Shown: positions 38,984 through 47,148 of the stretch, piece by piece
Layout: each line of letters starts with the position of its first letter
Numbering within the stretch: the first letter of the stretch is position 1
Origin: Reyranella sp.
Lineage (GTDB): Bacteria > Pseudomonadota > Alphaproteobacteria > Reyranellales > Reyranellaceae
Length of the DNA: 64,000 nt
Direction: 5' to 3'
Assembly: GCF_004297265.1 (NCBI RefSeq)
Contig: NZ_SCUT01000007.1
Location: 62,001 to 126,000 of the forward strand
The notes under the pieces: generated by a model
Told to the model about the DNA's origin: nothing
The model's input: only the letters and a program-made list of their open reading frames with translations
Database searches by the model: none
Position numbers and translations under genes: made by a program

Positions 38984-39334
38984 ATGCGTATCCATAACCT
39001 GTATGTCGACGCCGACGGCGAGACCCACTTCCGCGACATCGAGATCGAATGGAAGAACGAAGGGCGCGGCGGCAAGACCTCGGCGACGCTGCCGGCGACC
39101 GGCATCATTTTTCGCGAGACGCCCGGCACCTACGATTACGAATGGCATCCGGCGCCGCGCCGGCAGTACATCATCAACCTCGACGCCGGTGTTTCCATCC
39201 AGGCCAGCGACGGCGAGACGCGCATCATCGGCGCCGGCGAGGTGATATTGGTCGAGGACACGCACGGCAAGGGCCACTTCTCGAAGGCGATCAACGGCCA
39301 GCTCCGTCACTCCATCTTTGTCCCCATCGAATAG
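38984..39334 (+). CDS. Cupin-domain protein
   Basis: A 116-residue single-domain cupin. The barrel strands include TPGTYDYEWHPAPRRQYIINLDAGVSIQ and the second motif RIIGAGEVILVEDTHGKGH. The HPAPR and THGKGH segments supply His residues for a metal. Cupins of this size may act on small carboxylates or as sensors. It lies 14 bases ahead of the aminotransferase gene on the same strand, so they are probably co-expressed and act on related compounds. Confidence 0.82.
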   Translation: MRIHNLYVDADGETHFRDIEIEWKNEGRGGKTSATLPATGIIFRETPGTYDYEWHPAPRRQYIINLDAGVSIQASDGETRIIGAGEVILVEDTHGKGHFSKAINGQLRHSIFVPIE

Positions 39335-39348
39335 CGTAAGGGTATCCC

Positions 39349-40632
39349 ATGAACGTCCAGACACCCGTCGATCCCACCAACCAGCTCGTCGAACAGGCGC
39401 GCCGCGTCCTGCCGGGCGGCAGCTTCGGCAACATGCCGGCCGAGGTGATCCTCAAGGAGGGCAAGGGCGGCCGGATCTACGACGAGGCCGGCAAAGAATA
39501 TGTCGACTTCCTGCTGGGCTCCGGCCCGATGTTCATCGGCCATGCCCATCCGGAGGTCACGGCGGCGGTGCAGGCGCAAGTGCCGCTCGGCACGACCTTC
39601 TTCGGCAACAACCGTCACGGCATCGCGCTCGCCGAAGCGATCGTCGACGCGGTTCCCTGCGCCGAGCAGGTGCGCTTCGTCTGCTCCGGCACCGAGGCCG
39701 ATCTCTATGCGATGCGCGCCGCGCGCGCTTTCCGCAAGCGCGACAAGATCCTGAAGTTCGAGGGCGGCTATCACGGCATGAGCGACTATGCGCTGGTGTC
39801 CCTGGCGCCCAAGAACCCCGGCAATTTCCCACGCGGCACACTCGATTCGGCCGGCATCCCGAAGTCGGTGGCCGACGAGATGGTGGTCGCGGCCTTCAAC
39901 GACATCGACATGGTGCGGAGCCTGATCGAGGAGCAGAAGGACGAGCTGGCCGGCGTCATCGTCGAGCCGTTCCAGCGCCTGATCCCGCCGAAGCCCGGCT
40001 TCCTGCAGGCGCTGCGGGAGGTGACGGCCGAGCACGGCATCCCGCTGATCTTCGACGAGGTCGTGACCGGTTTCCGCTTCGCCTATGGCGGCGCCCAGGA
40101 ATATTACGGCGTCACGCCCGATCTCTGCACCCTGGGCAAGATCGTGGGCGGCGGTTTCGCGCTGGCGGCCATCGCCGGCCGCGCCGACATCATGAAGCAC
40201 TTCGATCGCCTGGCGATGACCGACGAGGATTTCATCTTCCAGGTGGGCACCCTATCGGGCAATCCGGTGGCCGCCGTCGCCGGCCTCGCCACGCTCGAGG
40301 TGCTGAAGCGCCCGGGCACCTACGAGGGCGTCTTCGCCAACGGCCGCAGGCTGATGGACACGCTGTCGGAACTGCTGAAGAAGCACGGCTTCAAGGCGCA
40401 GGTGATCGGCGAGCCGCCGCTGTTCGACATCATCTTCACCGACCAGCCGATCAAGGACTATCGCGACACGTTGAAGGCCGACACCGCGATCTTGAAGCGC
40501 TTCAACCAGGCCCTGCGCGCCCGCGGCATCATGAAGGGCGACAGCAAGTATTATGTCAGCGTGGCGCACACCCAGGCCGACATCGATCACACGATCGGCG
40601 CGTGGGAGGAGGCGCTCAAGGAGATCAAGTGA
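39349..40632 (+). CDS. Class III (glutamate-1-semialdehyde aminomutase-like) aminotransferase
   Basis: A 427-residue PLP enzyme. It begins QARRVLPGGSFGNMP as hemL-type enzymes do, with FVCSGTEADLYAMRAAR for the phosphate cup, IFDEVVTGFR containing the pyridine-binding Asp, and Schiff-base Lys264 in CTLGKIVGGGF. The usual GSAM signature TTGR-like loop is altered, and the pairing with a cupin rather than heme genes argues for catabolic amino-acid or amino-sugar transamination instead of heme synthesis. A palindromic repeat element follows the stop. Confidence 0.9.
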   Translation: MNVQTPVDPTNQLVEQARRVLPGGSFGNMPAEVILKEGKGGRIYDEAGKEYVDFLLGSGPMFIGHAHPEVTAAVQAQVPLGTTFFGNNRHGIALAEAIVDAVPCAEQVRFVCSGTEADLYAMRAARAFRKRDKILKFEGGYHGMSDYALVSLAPKNPGNFPRGTLDSAGIPKSVADEMVVAAFNDIDMVRSLIEEQKDELAGVIVEPFQRLIPPKPGFLQALREVTAEHGIPLIFDEVVTGFRFAYGGAQEYYGVTPDLCTLGKIVGGGFALAAIAGRADIMKHFDRLAMTDEDFIFQVGTLSGNPVAAVAGLATLEVLKRPGTYEGVFANGRRLMDTLSELLKKHGFKAQVIGEPPLFDIIFTDQPIKDYRDTLKADTAILKRFNQALRARGIMKGDSKYYVSVAHTQADIDHTIGAWEEALKEIK

Positions 40633-40646
40633 GCCGCTGACTCAAA

Positions 40647-40738
40647 GGTCCCTCACTACGTTCGGGATGACACTGTTTTCATCCGCGGCGCACTGCGCCA
40701 ATCCGGAAAAATAGTCATTCCGAACGAAGTGAGGGACC
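40647..40738. repeat. Dispersed palindromic repeat, copy A
   Basis: Left arm GGTCCCTCACTACGTTCGGG... (40647-40671) and right arm GTCATTCCGAACGAAGTGAG... (40714-40738) are inverted repeats with two mismatches over 25 bases, around a 42-base centre. It fills the gap between two convergent genes and is clearly related to copy B at 51144. It resembles REP/REPIN-like or MITE-type mobile palindromes of proteobacteria, with no coding content. Confidence 0.75.
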
Positions 40739-40755
40739 GTTCGTCTCATCCCGCC

Positions 40756-41499
40756 CTACGGACTATCCAGCCCCTTCGACTTCAGGAGCTTGCCGTTTTC
40801 GGGATTGGCCAGCGCCAGCAGGAGCGTGTCCGCCGCGGCGCGGTTGCGGGAGGCCACGGACACGCCGCCGGAATAGATCGTGTAGTTCTGCAGCATCAGC
40901 GGGATCGGGCCGACGAACTGCACCCCCGGCACGCCCATCAGCTCGCTGCTCTGCTGCAGGGCGACGTCGGCCTTGCCATTGACGATCTGCTCGGCAGCCA
41001 GTCCGCCCTGGACCAGCACGCTCCTGGACTTGAGCTGATCGGCGATCCCCATCTGCTGGAAGAGCTGGGCGACGTAGATGCCGCTCGACCCGCCCGAGGC
41101 CGGATCGATGTAGGCGATGGCGCGCGCCGCCAGCAGCGCCTTCTTGAAGCCGTCGGGCTCGGAAATGTCGGGCACCGGCGCACCCTGCTTGATGGCCATG
41201 CCGACGCCGGCGCGGGCCAGTTCCTTGGCGCTGCTCTCGTCGATGCGGTTTCCCAGGAACTGCGCCATCGGGATCGGCGGGATGACCACCACGTCGAAAT
41301 ACTCGCCGGCGGCGACGCGCTTCTGCAGGGCCCCGGTCGTGCCGCTTTCGATCGTCACCTTGTGCCCGGTCTTCTTCTCGAAGTCGGCGACGATCTCGAT
41401 GGCCGCCGGCTTATAGGCGCCGGCGGTCAGCAGCTTGAGGTCGTCGGCCGAGGCGCTTCCTGCGACAAGGGCGAAAAGTAGGACGAGCAGGACGCGCAT
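40756..41499 (-). CDS. ModA-like (molybdate-type) solute-binding protein, orphan
   Basis: A 247-residue exported binding protein: signal MRVLLVLLFALVAGSASA, then DDLKLLTAGAYKPAAIEIVADFEKKTG, the usual ModA opening with the Thr/Ser-rich anion site, followed by YFDVVVIPPIPM and AYIDPASGGSSGIYVAQ. No modB or modC lies nearby. It is the last gene of a minus-strand cluster after the TRAP transporter and panE-like genes, so the ligand may be an organic acid rather than molybdate. Family sure, ligand open. Confidence 0.85.
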   Translation of the reverse strand: MRVLLVLLFALVAGSASADDLKLLTAGAYKPAAIEIVADFEKKTGHKVTIESGTTGALQKRVAAGEYFDVVVIPPIPMAQFLGNRIDESSAKELARAGVGMAIKQGAPVPDISEPDGFKKALLAARAIAYIDPASGGSSGIYVAQLFQQMGIADQLKSRSVLVQGGLAAEQIVNGKADVALQQSSELMGVPGVQFVGPIPLMLQNYTIYSGGVSVASRNRAAADTLLLALANPENGKLLKSKGLDSP

Positions 41500-41506
41500 G
41501 GTTTCC

Positions 41507-42430
41507 TCAGTCTGGCGTGCCCATGATGTAGGGCTTCAATGCAGCATACATCAGCGCGTGTGTCGGTGTCGGGACATTGTGCTTCCGGCCCAGTTCGACG
41601 ACCTTGCCCGACAGCCAGGGCAACTCGATCCGGTTGCCGCGCAGCAGGTCGACCGCCATCGACGCCATCAGGTGCGGCGGGGCATTGCGGTTGAAGTTGA
41701 AGGTCCGTTCGACGATGTCGGCGGGCAGGGTGACGCCCAGGGCGCGGCCGACCGCGGCCACTTCCTCGTAAGCGGCGCCGAACATCGTATTGATGTCGGC
41801 ATCGTCGCGCAGCTTGCCGACCGGCAGGCGGGTGAGCGCCATGACGCCGGCGTTGGAGGCCAGCAGGACGAACTTGATCCAGAGGTCGGTCATGATGGCT
41901 TCGCTCAGGACGCCCTCGATGCCAGCCTTCTTGCACATCTCCTGGAAGGCGACCGCGCGCGGGCTGCGGCTGCCGTCCGGCTCGCCGAATACCATGCGCA
42001 TCACCGTGCCGGTCTGGCGGATCAACCCCGGCTCCGCGATCGTGGCGCTGATATTGGCGACGCCCGGCATGACGGCGCGGGCGCCGAGGATCGGGATCAA
42101 TCGTTCGTGGGCATCGACGCCGTTCTGGAGGGTGATGACGGCGGTGTCGGGTCCGACCATCGGCTTGATCGCCTCGCCGGCGCTCTCGACGTCCCATAGC
42201 TTCACGCAGAACAGCACATAGTCGACCGGGCCGACCTCGGCCGGATTCTCCGTGGCTGTCGTCGGCTGCAGATGGGTGTTGCCACGGACACTCTCGATCC
42301 GCAGCCCGTCCTTCTTCATCGCCGCAAGATGGGCCCCGCGCGCGATGAAGGTGACGTCGGCGCCGGCGTGCGCCAGCGCCGCCCCATAGCCGCCTCCGAC
42401 GCCGCCGGCGCCGACAACCGCAATCCGCAT
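41507..42430 (-). CDS. 2-dehydropantoate 2-reductase (PanE/ApbA) family protein
   Basis: A 307-residue NADPH-dependent reductase. GAGGVGGGYGAALAHAGADVTF at 7-28 is the dinucleotide loop; LCVKLWDVESA, the TLQNGVDA loop, catalytic-type Lys in WIKFVLLASNAG and the C-terminal helical domain are present. True PanE makes pantoate for coenzyme A; many paralogues reduce other 2-oxo acids. Its position in a TRAP-transporter operon favours a catabolic 2-oxo acid reductase (inference). Confidence 0.88.
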   Translation of the reverse strand: MRIAVVGAGGVGGGYGAALAHAGADVTFIARGAHLAAMKKDGLRIESVRGNTHLQPTTATENPAEVGPVDYVLFCVKLWDVESAGEAIKPMVGPDTAVITLQNGVDAHERLIPILGARAVMPGVANISATIAEPGLIRQTGTVMRMVFGEPDGSRSPRAVAFQEMCKKAGIEGVLSEAIMTDLWIKFVLLASNAGVMALTRLPVGKLRDDADINTMFGAAYEEVAAVGRALGVTLPADIVERTFNFNRNAPPHLMASMAVDLLRGNRIELPWLSGKVVELGRKHNVPTPTHALMYAALKPYIMGTPD

Positions 42431-42441
42431 CGAACCGTCTC

Positions 42442-42987
42442 CTATGCCGGGGTGACGCTGCCGACCAGCAGGCAGCCGACGATGCCGCTCAGCCGTGTCG
42501 GCCCGGTGACGTCCAGGCGCAGCGCATAATCCGAAGCCAGTTTGCGCTCCTCGCCTTGCACCGCCACCGTCGCATCACCGTGGGGGCTGTAGGCAATGTG
42601 CGTGCCGGGCTGCAGGACGAGCGTGCGGTCCTCGTCGAGGACGGCGATGTCGACCTTCACCCGGGCGCGGGCGCCGATGAGGTTGACGACTTCCACCGGC
42701 CCGGCCTCCAGCCGGCTCACGATCGGGGTCTCGCCCGTGAAGCGCACGGGCCGGAAGGGCTGGCGCACGTCGATCTCGCCCTGCGGCGTCTGCAGCACCA
42801 ACCCGCTGCCGGAGACGAGGACCTGGACGCGATCGTACCCCGTATAGTCGGAGAAGGGCCCGGGCTGCACGATCGGGGTGCGGCCGAACCGCCAGACATC
42901 GCCCGAGAAGGCGATGTCGACGGTCGTGCCGCCGCCGTTCTTCCACGGCGTGCGGAGATAGCTCGCAGGATCGAGCAGGGTGATCAT
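42442..42987 (-). CDS. HutD/Ves family cupin-like protein
   Basis: A 181-residue double-stranded beta-helix protein. TPWKNGGGTTVDIAF near the N-terminus is the HutD hallmark, followed by SGDVWRFGRTPIVQPGPFSDYTGYDR and RPVRFTGE. HutD is linked to histidine utilisation, probably limiting the pathway by binding an intermediate; Ves is a stress-induced relative. It follows the TRAP receptor gene by ten bases. No hut genes are visible here, so this copy serves another purpose or responds to another metabolite. Confidence 0.85.
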   Translation of the reverse strand: MITLLDPASYLRTPWKNGGGTTVDIAFSGDVWRFGRTPIVQPGPFSDYTGYDRVQVLVSGSGLVLQTPQGEIDVRQPFRPVRFTGETPIVSRLEAGPVEVVNLIGARARVKVDIAVLDEDRTLVLQPGTHIAYSPHGDATVAVQGEERKLASDYALRLDVTGPTRLSGIVGCLLVGSVTPA

Positions 42988-42997
42988 GGGCCGCCCG

Positions 42998-44059
42998 TTA
43001 CGGCGCGAGCGTGACGTTCAGCGTCTTCCCGACCGTATCGTTCCAGGTCTTGACGCAGTCCGGGCCGCAGCGCTTGGCGAAGGACGGCAGGATCGCCTTG
43101 GTGAGCGCGTCCTTGCGCAGGGCCTCGTCGGCGGGCGTGACGGGCACCAGCTTCATGGTGGCGGGTGCGCCCTCGCTGCAGGGGCCGGTGCCGGTGTTGC
43201 AGTTGAGGCCGGTCTGCGTCTCGGTGCGCGCCTGCTCGAAGATCGACTTTTCGAGCTTGTTCAGCTCGGTCTGCAGGAAGGCCTGAACCTTGGGGTCGAG
43301 TGTATTCCACCACTTCAGATTCGCGAGCTGGGCGGCGACGCCGAAATTGACTGGCATGGGCGAAATGAATTTCGCGGCCTCGTGCCACTTCGACTTGTAA
43401 CCCGAGAGCGCGCCGGTGATGGCGCAATCGACCACGCCGCTGGCGAGGGCCGGCTGGACCTCGGCGAAGGCGATGTTGAGCGGCGAGGCGCCGATATGGG
43501 TGACGAACGCCTGCTGCGAGGCGCCCGAGGCGCGGATCTTGCGGCCCTTCAGGTCGGCGATCGTGACGAAGGCATCGCGGCAGTAGAGGACCTGCGCCTG
43601 GTAGGTACCGAAGCCCAGCAGCTTGATGCCGTGCTTCTCCTCGAGGAACTTGGCATAGGCCGGACGGATCGCCTCGATGACCTTCTCGAGTTCCTCGACG
43701 GAACCGACGAGGCCCACCAGGTCGGCGGCTTCGTTCATCGGCACTTCGCCGGAATTGTAGTTCAGCACGGTGGTGGCGAACTGCAGCGTGCCGCTGGAGA
43801 CGAGACGAAATATCTCGGCGCCCTTGAAGCCCAGTTCGGTGAAGGGCTTGACCTGCACCTTGATCGCGCCGCCCGATTCCTTCGGCACGGTCACCGTCCA
43901 GAACGGCACCTCGCGATTCGTGTACATCGACAGGCCGCCGATGCTGCCCACGACGTTGAACGAGGTCGAGGGCAGGGCCGGCGGCGTTTGTGCCACGGCA
44001 CTACCGATGGCGAACGAGCCGGCGAGGGCCGCCGCCGTGACGAGATTCTTCAGGGACAT
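42998..44059 (-). CDS. dctP: TRAP transporter substrate receptor (DctP)
   Basis: A 353-residue periplasmic receptor of a TRAP importer, which uses a sodium or proton gradient and usually moves organic acids. Signal residues 1-23 (VTAAALAGSFAIGSAVA). The conserved ligand Arg is expected in DLKGRKIRASGASQQAF, and CRDAFVTIADL, VQPALASGVVDCAI and LNCNTGTGPCSEGAP show four extra cysteines that could give two disulfides. AGGAGG precedes the ATG. The start is placed at 44059, after the DctM stop. Confidence 0.92.
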   Translation of the reverse strand: MSLKNLVTAAALAGSFAIGSAVAQTPPALPSTSFNVVGSIGGLSMYTNREVPFWTVTVPKESGGAIKVQVKPFTELGFKGAEIFRLVSSGTLQFATTVLNYNSGEVPMNEAADLVGLVGSVEELEKVIEAIRPAYAKFLEEKHGIKLLGFGTYQAQVLYCRDAFVTIADLKGRKIRASGASQQAFVTHIGASPLNIAFAEVQPALASGVVDCAITGALSGYKSKWHEAAKFISPMPVNFGVAAQLANLKWWNTLDPKVQAFLQTELNKLEKSIFEQARTETQTGLNCNTGTGPCSEGAPATMKLVPVTPADEALRKDALTKAILPSFAKRCGPDCVKTWNDTVGKTLNVTLAP

Positions 44060-44078
44060 GCAATCCTCCTTTGAGAAG

Positions 44079-45371
44079 TCAGGCCTTGAGAAGGGCTGGC
44101 AGCCACAGCGCCAGTTGGGGAAAGGCAATGAGGATGCCGATCATGACGATCATCATCACGACGAAGGGCAGCGCACCGATGCAGAGGTCGGAGAAGGCGC
44201 CGGTGCGCCGCACCGCCTGCACCACATAGAGGTTGAGGCCGACCGGCGGGGTGATCAGCGCGGCCTCCATCAGGATCACGAAGACGATGCCCCACCAGAC
44301 CGGGCTGTAGCCCAGCGCCACGATCACGGGCACCACCACCGGCGTGGTGGCGATCATCATGGACAGCGTCTCCATGAAGCAGCCCAGGATCAGGTAGAAC
44401 ACGACGATGGCGACCAGCATGCCGAGCGGCGAGAGACCCAGCGCCAGCACCGTGTCGGTGATGGCCTTGACCAGGCCGATCGAAACCATGACGAAGTTGA
44501 GGAAGAAGGCCGCGATCACGATCAGCATCACCATGCAGGTCGTCCGCACCGTGCCCTCGAAGGCCCGCAGCAGGACCGGTACGGTGAGCTGGCCGTTGGC
44601 CGCGACCAGGCCCAGCGTGGCCATGAGGCCCAGAGCCGCGGCCTCTGTCGGCGTGGCGATGCCGGCATAGATCGACCCCACGACGACGAGAAACAGGCCG
44701 AGCGGCGGCAGCAGGTTCTTGAGGCCCGAGATGCGGTCGTGCCAGAGGTTCGACGTGTCCTGCCTGGGGCCGGCCCATTGCGGACGGAACAGGCAGAGCG
44801 CCAGCACCATCAGGGAGAACAGTCCCGCCAGCATGAAACCGGGGATGAAGCCTGCCGCGTAGAGATCGGCCACCGACGTGTCCGTCAGCACGGCATAGAT
44901 GATCATGTTGATCGACGGCGGGATCAGGATGCCGAGCGTCCCGCCGGCGGCGATCGATCCCAGGAACAGGGGCCGGTTGTAACCACCCTTGTCCATGTTG
45001 GGGATGGCCACCGTGCCGATGGTGGCGGCCGTGGCCACGGAGGAGCCCGAGGTGGCCGCGAAGATCGCGCTCGCCGCGATGTTGGTATGGACGAGGCGGC
45101 CGGGAATACGCGCGAACCACGGCGTCAGGGCCGCGAACAGGCGCTCGCTCATGCCCGACCGGTGCATCAGTTCGCCCATCATGATGAACATCGGCGCGGC
45201 GATCAGGATGAAGTCGTTCGACGAGTTCCAGGCGAGCTCGCCGATCGCGCCGGTCATCGGAAAGAAGGCGTAGCGCTCCGAGAGGACATAGGCCATCAGG
45301 CCGAGCGCCACCGCGACCGGCAGGCTGATCCCCACCAGGACGACGAGCAACGTGAAGGCCGTGCCGATCAT
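44079..45371 (-). CDS. dctM: TRAP transporter large permease (DctM)
   Basis: A 430-residue membrane protein with about twelve helices (opening FTLLVVLVGISLPVAVALGLM). FAATSGSSVATAATIG near 88 and IPPSINMIIYAVLTDTSVADL near 150 are the conserved ion- and substrate-site loops of DctM. Its start overlaps the DctQ stop by four bases and it is followed 19 bases later by dctP, giving the order Q, M, P on one transcript. Confidence 0.93.
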   Translation of the reverse strand: MIGTAFTLLVVLVGISLPVAVALGLMAYVLSERYAFFPMTGAIGELAWNSSNDFILIAAPMFIMMGELMHRSGMSERLFAALTPWFARIPGRLVHTNIAASAIFAATSGSSVATAATIGTVAIPNMDKGGYNRPLFLGSIAAGGTLGILIPPSINMIIYAVLTDTSVADLYAAGFIPGFMLAGLFSLMVLALCLFRPQWAGPRQDTSNLWHDRISGLKNLLPPLGLFLVVVGSIYAGIATPTEAAALGLMATLGLVAANGQLTVPVLLRAFEGTVRTTCMVMLIVIAAFFLNFVMVSIGLVKAITDTVLALGLSPLGMLVAIVVFYLILGCFMETLSMMIATTPVVVPVIVALGYSPVWWGIVFVILMEAALITPPVGLNLYVVQAVRRTGAFSDLCIGALPFVVMMIVMIGILIAFPQLALWLPALLKA

Positions 45372-45982
45372 CGCGGCGATCCGTTCGCTGGCGGGACCTG
45401 TTCCACCCCGGCCTGGGTGATTTCCTCGGCGACGCGCAGGCTGCCGATCAGGGAATCGAAGCCCGGGCCGTCACCTGCCAGAAGGCGCAACGCGGCCTGG
45501 ACGGGCAGCAGGACGGCAACACAGGCGAACCAGAAGATGCCGACCCACCAGATCGACTGCGGCAGTGCCATCGGGGTTTGGAGGGTGGACACCGATTTTG
45601 CATTCATCGCCATGGATTGGGCGACCGTGCCCCAGCAGAACCAGGCGAGCGCGACGGCCAGCAGCGCCAGCGACAGGGCGGCGAGCAGGTCGAATGCAAC
45701 GCGGACGGGTCGCGGAAAGGCATCGAGCAGAATGTCGACGCGGATATGCGTCTTGGAGGTGGTGGCGAAGCCGAGGCCAAGGCCGATGCAGGCGGCCAGG
45801 GCGTAGCCTGACACTTCGAAGCTCTCGACCATGCCGCGTTTGAAGAGAAAGCGGGTGATGACGTCGATGGTGATGAGCCCGCTGCAGCCGATGAGGATGA
45901 TGGCGCCGCCGATCCAGGCGAGGATGCGCGATATGCGCTGAGGCCATGGTTCGGGCGGCAGCAGGCTGGACGACTCACTCAT
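45368..45982 (-). CDS. dctQ: TRAP transporter small permease (DctQ)
   Basis: A 204-residue protein with four helices (ILAWIGGAIILIGCSGLIT; VSGYALAACIGLGLGFATTSKTHIRVDILLD; LLAALSLALLAVALAWFCW; IWWVGIFWFACVAVLLP). The segment TSKTHIRVDILLD is the DctQ hallmark. It is the first gene of the QMP operon; about 100 bases separate it from the PRISE gene, enough to hold its own promoter. Confidence 0.92.
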   Translation of the reverse strand: MSESSSLLPPEPWPQRISRILAWIGGAIILIGCSGLITIDVITRFLFKRGMVESFEVSGYALAACIGLGLGFATTSKTHIRVDILLDAFPRPVRVAFDLLAALSLALLAVALAWFCWGTVAQSMAMNAKSVSTLQTPMALPQSIWWVGIFWFACVAVLLPVQAALRLLAGDGPGFDSLIGSLRVAEEITQAGVEQVPPANGSPR

Positions 45983-46082
45983 TTTGCGAATTTGCTCCCC
46001 CGAACGATGGCGCCCCCGCGGCCATCATGACCCGAGCAATGTCCGGGCCATGTTTCCTTGTAGTCCGTCGCTGCACGGCCCG

Positions 46083-47144
46083 CTAGGGCACGATCTTCTC
46101 CTTGCGGAAGCGGGTCAGCAGGCGCCCGAACATGGTCTCGCTGTCGACCACCTCGTGGAAGCCATGCAGCCGGCTCTTGGTGACATCGGACATCACGTCC
46201 CAGTCCGAACCGAACACATAGTCGGCGAAGGGCCAGGCCACGAGCTGGCCGAAGTCGAACTTCTTCAGCCGGTACTTCTTCGTCATCGCGGCCCACAGTT
46301 CGGCCTTGTCGGCCATGTGCTGGGTCAGGCTGATGGTCTGCAGTTCGCCCACCTTCATGTCGAAGACCTGGGCGATGCGGGGCCAGACGTTGCGCCAGCG
46401 GAAATAGTCGCCGTTGGTGATGTTGTAGGCCTGGTTGGCCGCGCGCTTCTCGGTGGCGGCCCACAGGGCTGCGCTGGCGAAATGCGAGGATTCCGTCACC
46501 TGGTAGATCGTGCCGTACGCGCCGGGCTTGCCGGGAAAGCGCAGCGGAAGTCCGAGTTCCTTCGAGATTGCGGCATAGACGGCGATGGCGGGCATGATGC
46601 TCATGGCGGTGCCGGGCGCGAAGCCGCACAGGGTCTGGGGGCGCAACTCGGTCCAATTCCACCGCTTGCCGCGCTGGAAGCCGGTCAGCCAGTCGATCTG
46701 GTCGAAGTAGAAATCGGGCGGCATGTGGCGCGGATCCGTCTCGCGCATCGGCGTCTTCAGCGGGCCGAGATGCGTGCCGTAGTATTTCGTCCCGGTGACC
46801 AGCACGACGCGCTGCAGCCTGGCCGACGCCCTGGCGATGGCGGTGACGGAGTTCACCAGCATGTCGCGGTTGGGCGCGATCACCGAGGCATAGCCTGCCG
46901 CGTTGCCGGTGCCCGGCTGGAAGGCGGCGTAGAAGACATGCGTGACGTCGCGCAGGTCCGCGAGCTTCGCGGCCACGTCGTCGAGGTCGAGCAGGTCGAC
47001 GGAGACATGGCGATAGCGCGGCCCGTTCTTCTCCGGCCGGCGTGAGAGTCCTATGACCTGCCAGTCGCCCTCGGCCACCAGCCGCTCGACGATGTAGCGG
47101 CCGATGACGCCCAGGGCGCCGACGACGACGGCTTTCTTCCGCAT
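46083..47144 (-). CDS. PRISE-type NAD(P)H-dependent enone reductase (SDR superfamily)
   Basis: A 353-residue extended SDR similar to plant progesterone 5beta-reductase and iridoid synthase. VVVGALGVIGRYIVERL is the nucleotide loop; TGTKYYGTHLGP carries the catalytic Lys and DFYFDQIDWL the catalytic Tyr in the non-SDR arrangement of this group. It would reduce alpha,beta-unsaturated carbonyls. GAGGTAGGAAC precedes ATG 47144. It directly follows the CoA transferase gene by four bases, so enone reduction and acyl-CoA activation may belong to one breakdown route. Confidence 0.85.
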   Translation of the reverse strand: MRKKAVVVGALGVIGRYIVERLVAEGDWQVIGLSRRPEKNGPRYRHVSVDLLDLDDVAAKLADLRDVTHVFYAAFQPGTGNAAGYASVIAPNRDMLVNSVTAIARASARLQRVVLVTGTKYYGTHLGPLKTPMRETDPRHMPPDFYFDQIDWLTGFQRGKRWNWTELRPQTLCGFAPGTAMSIMPAIAVYAAISKELGLPLRFPGKPGAYGTIYQVTESSHFASAALWAATEKRAANQAYNITNGDYFRWRNVWPRIAQVFDMKVGELQTISLTQHMADKAELWAAMTKKYRLKKFDFGQLVAWPFADYVFGSDWDVMSDVTKSRLHGFHEVVDSETMFGRLLTRFRKEKIVP

Positions 47145-47148
47145 GTTC

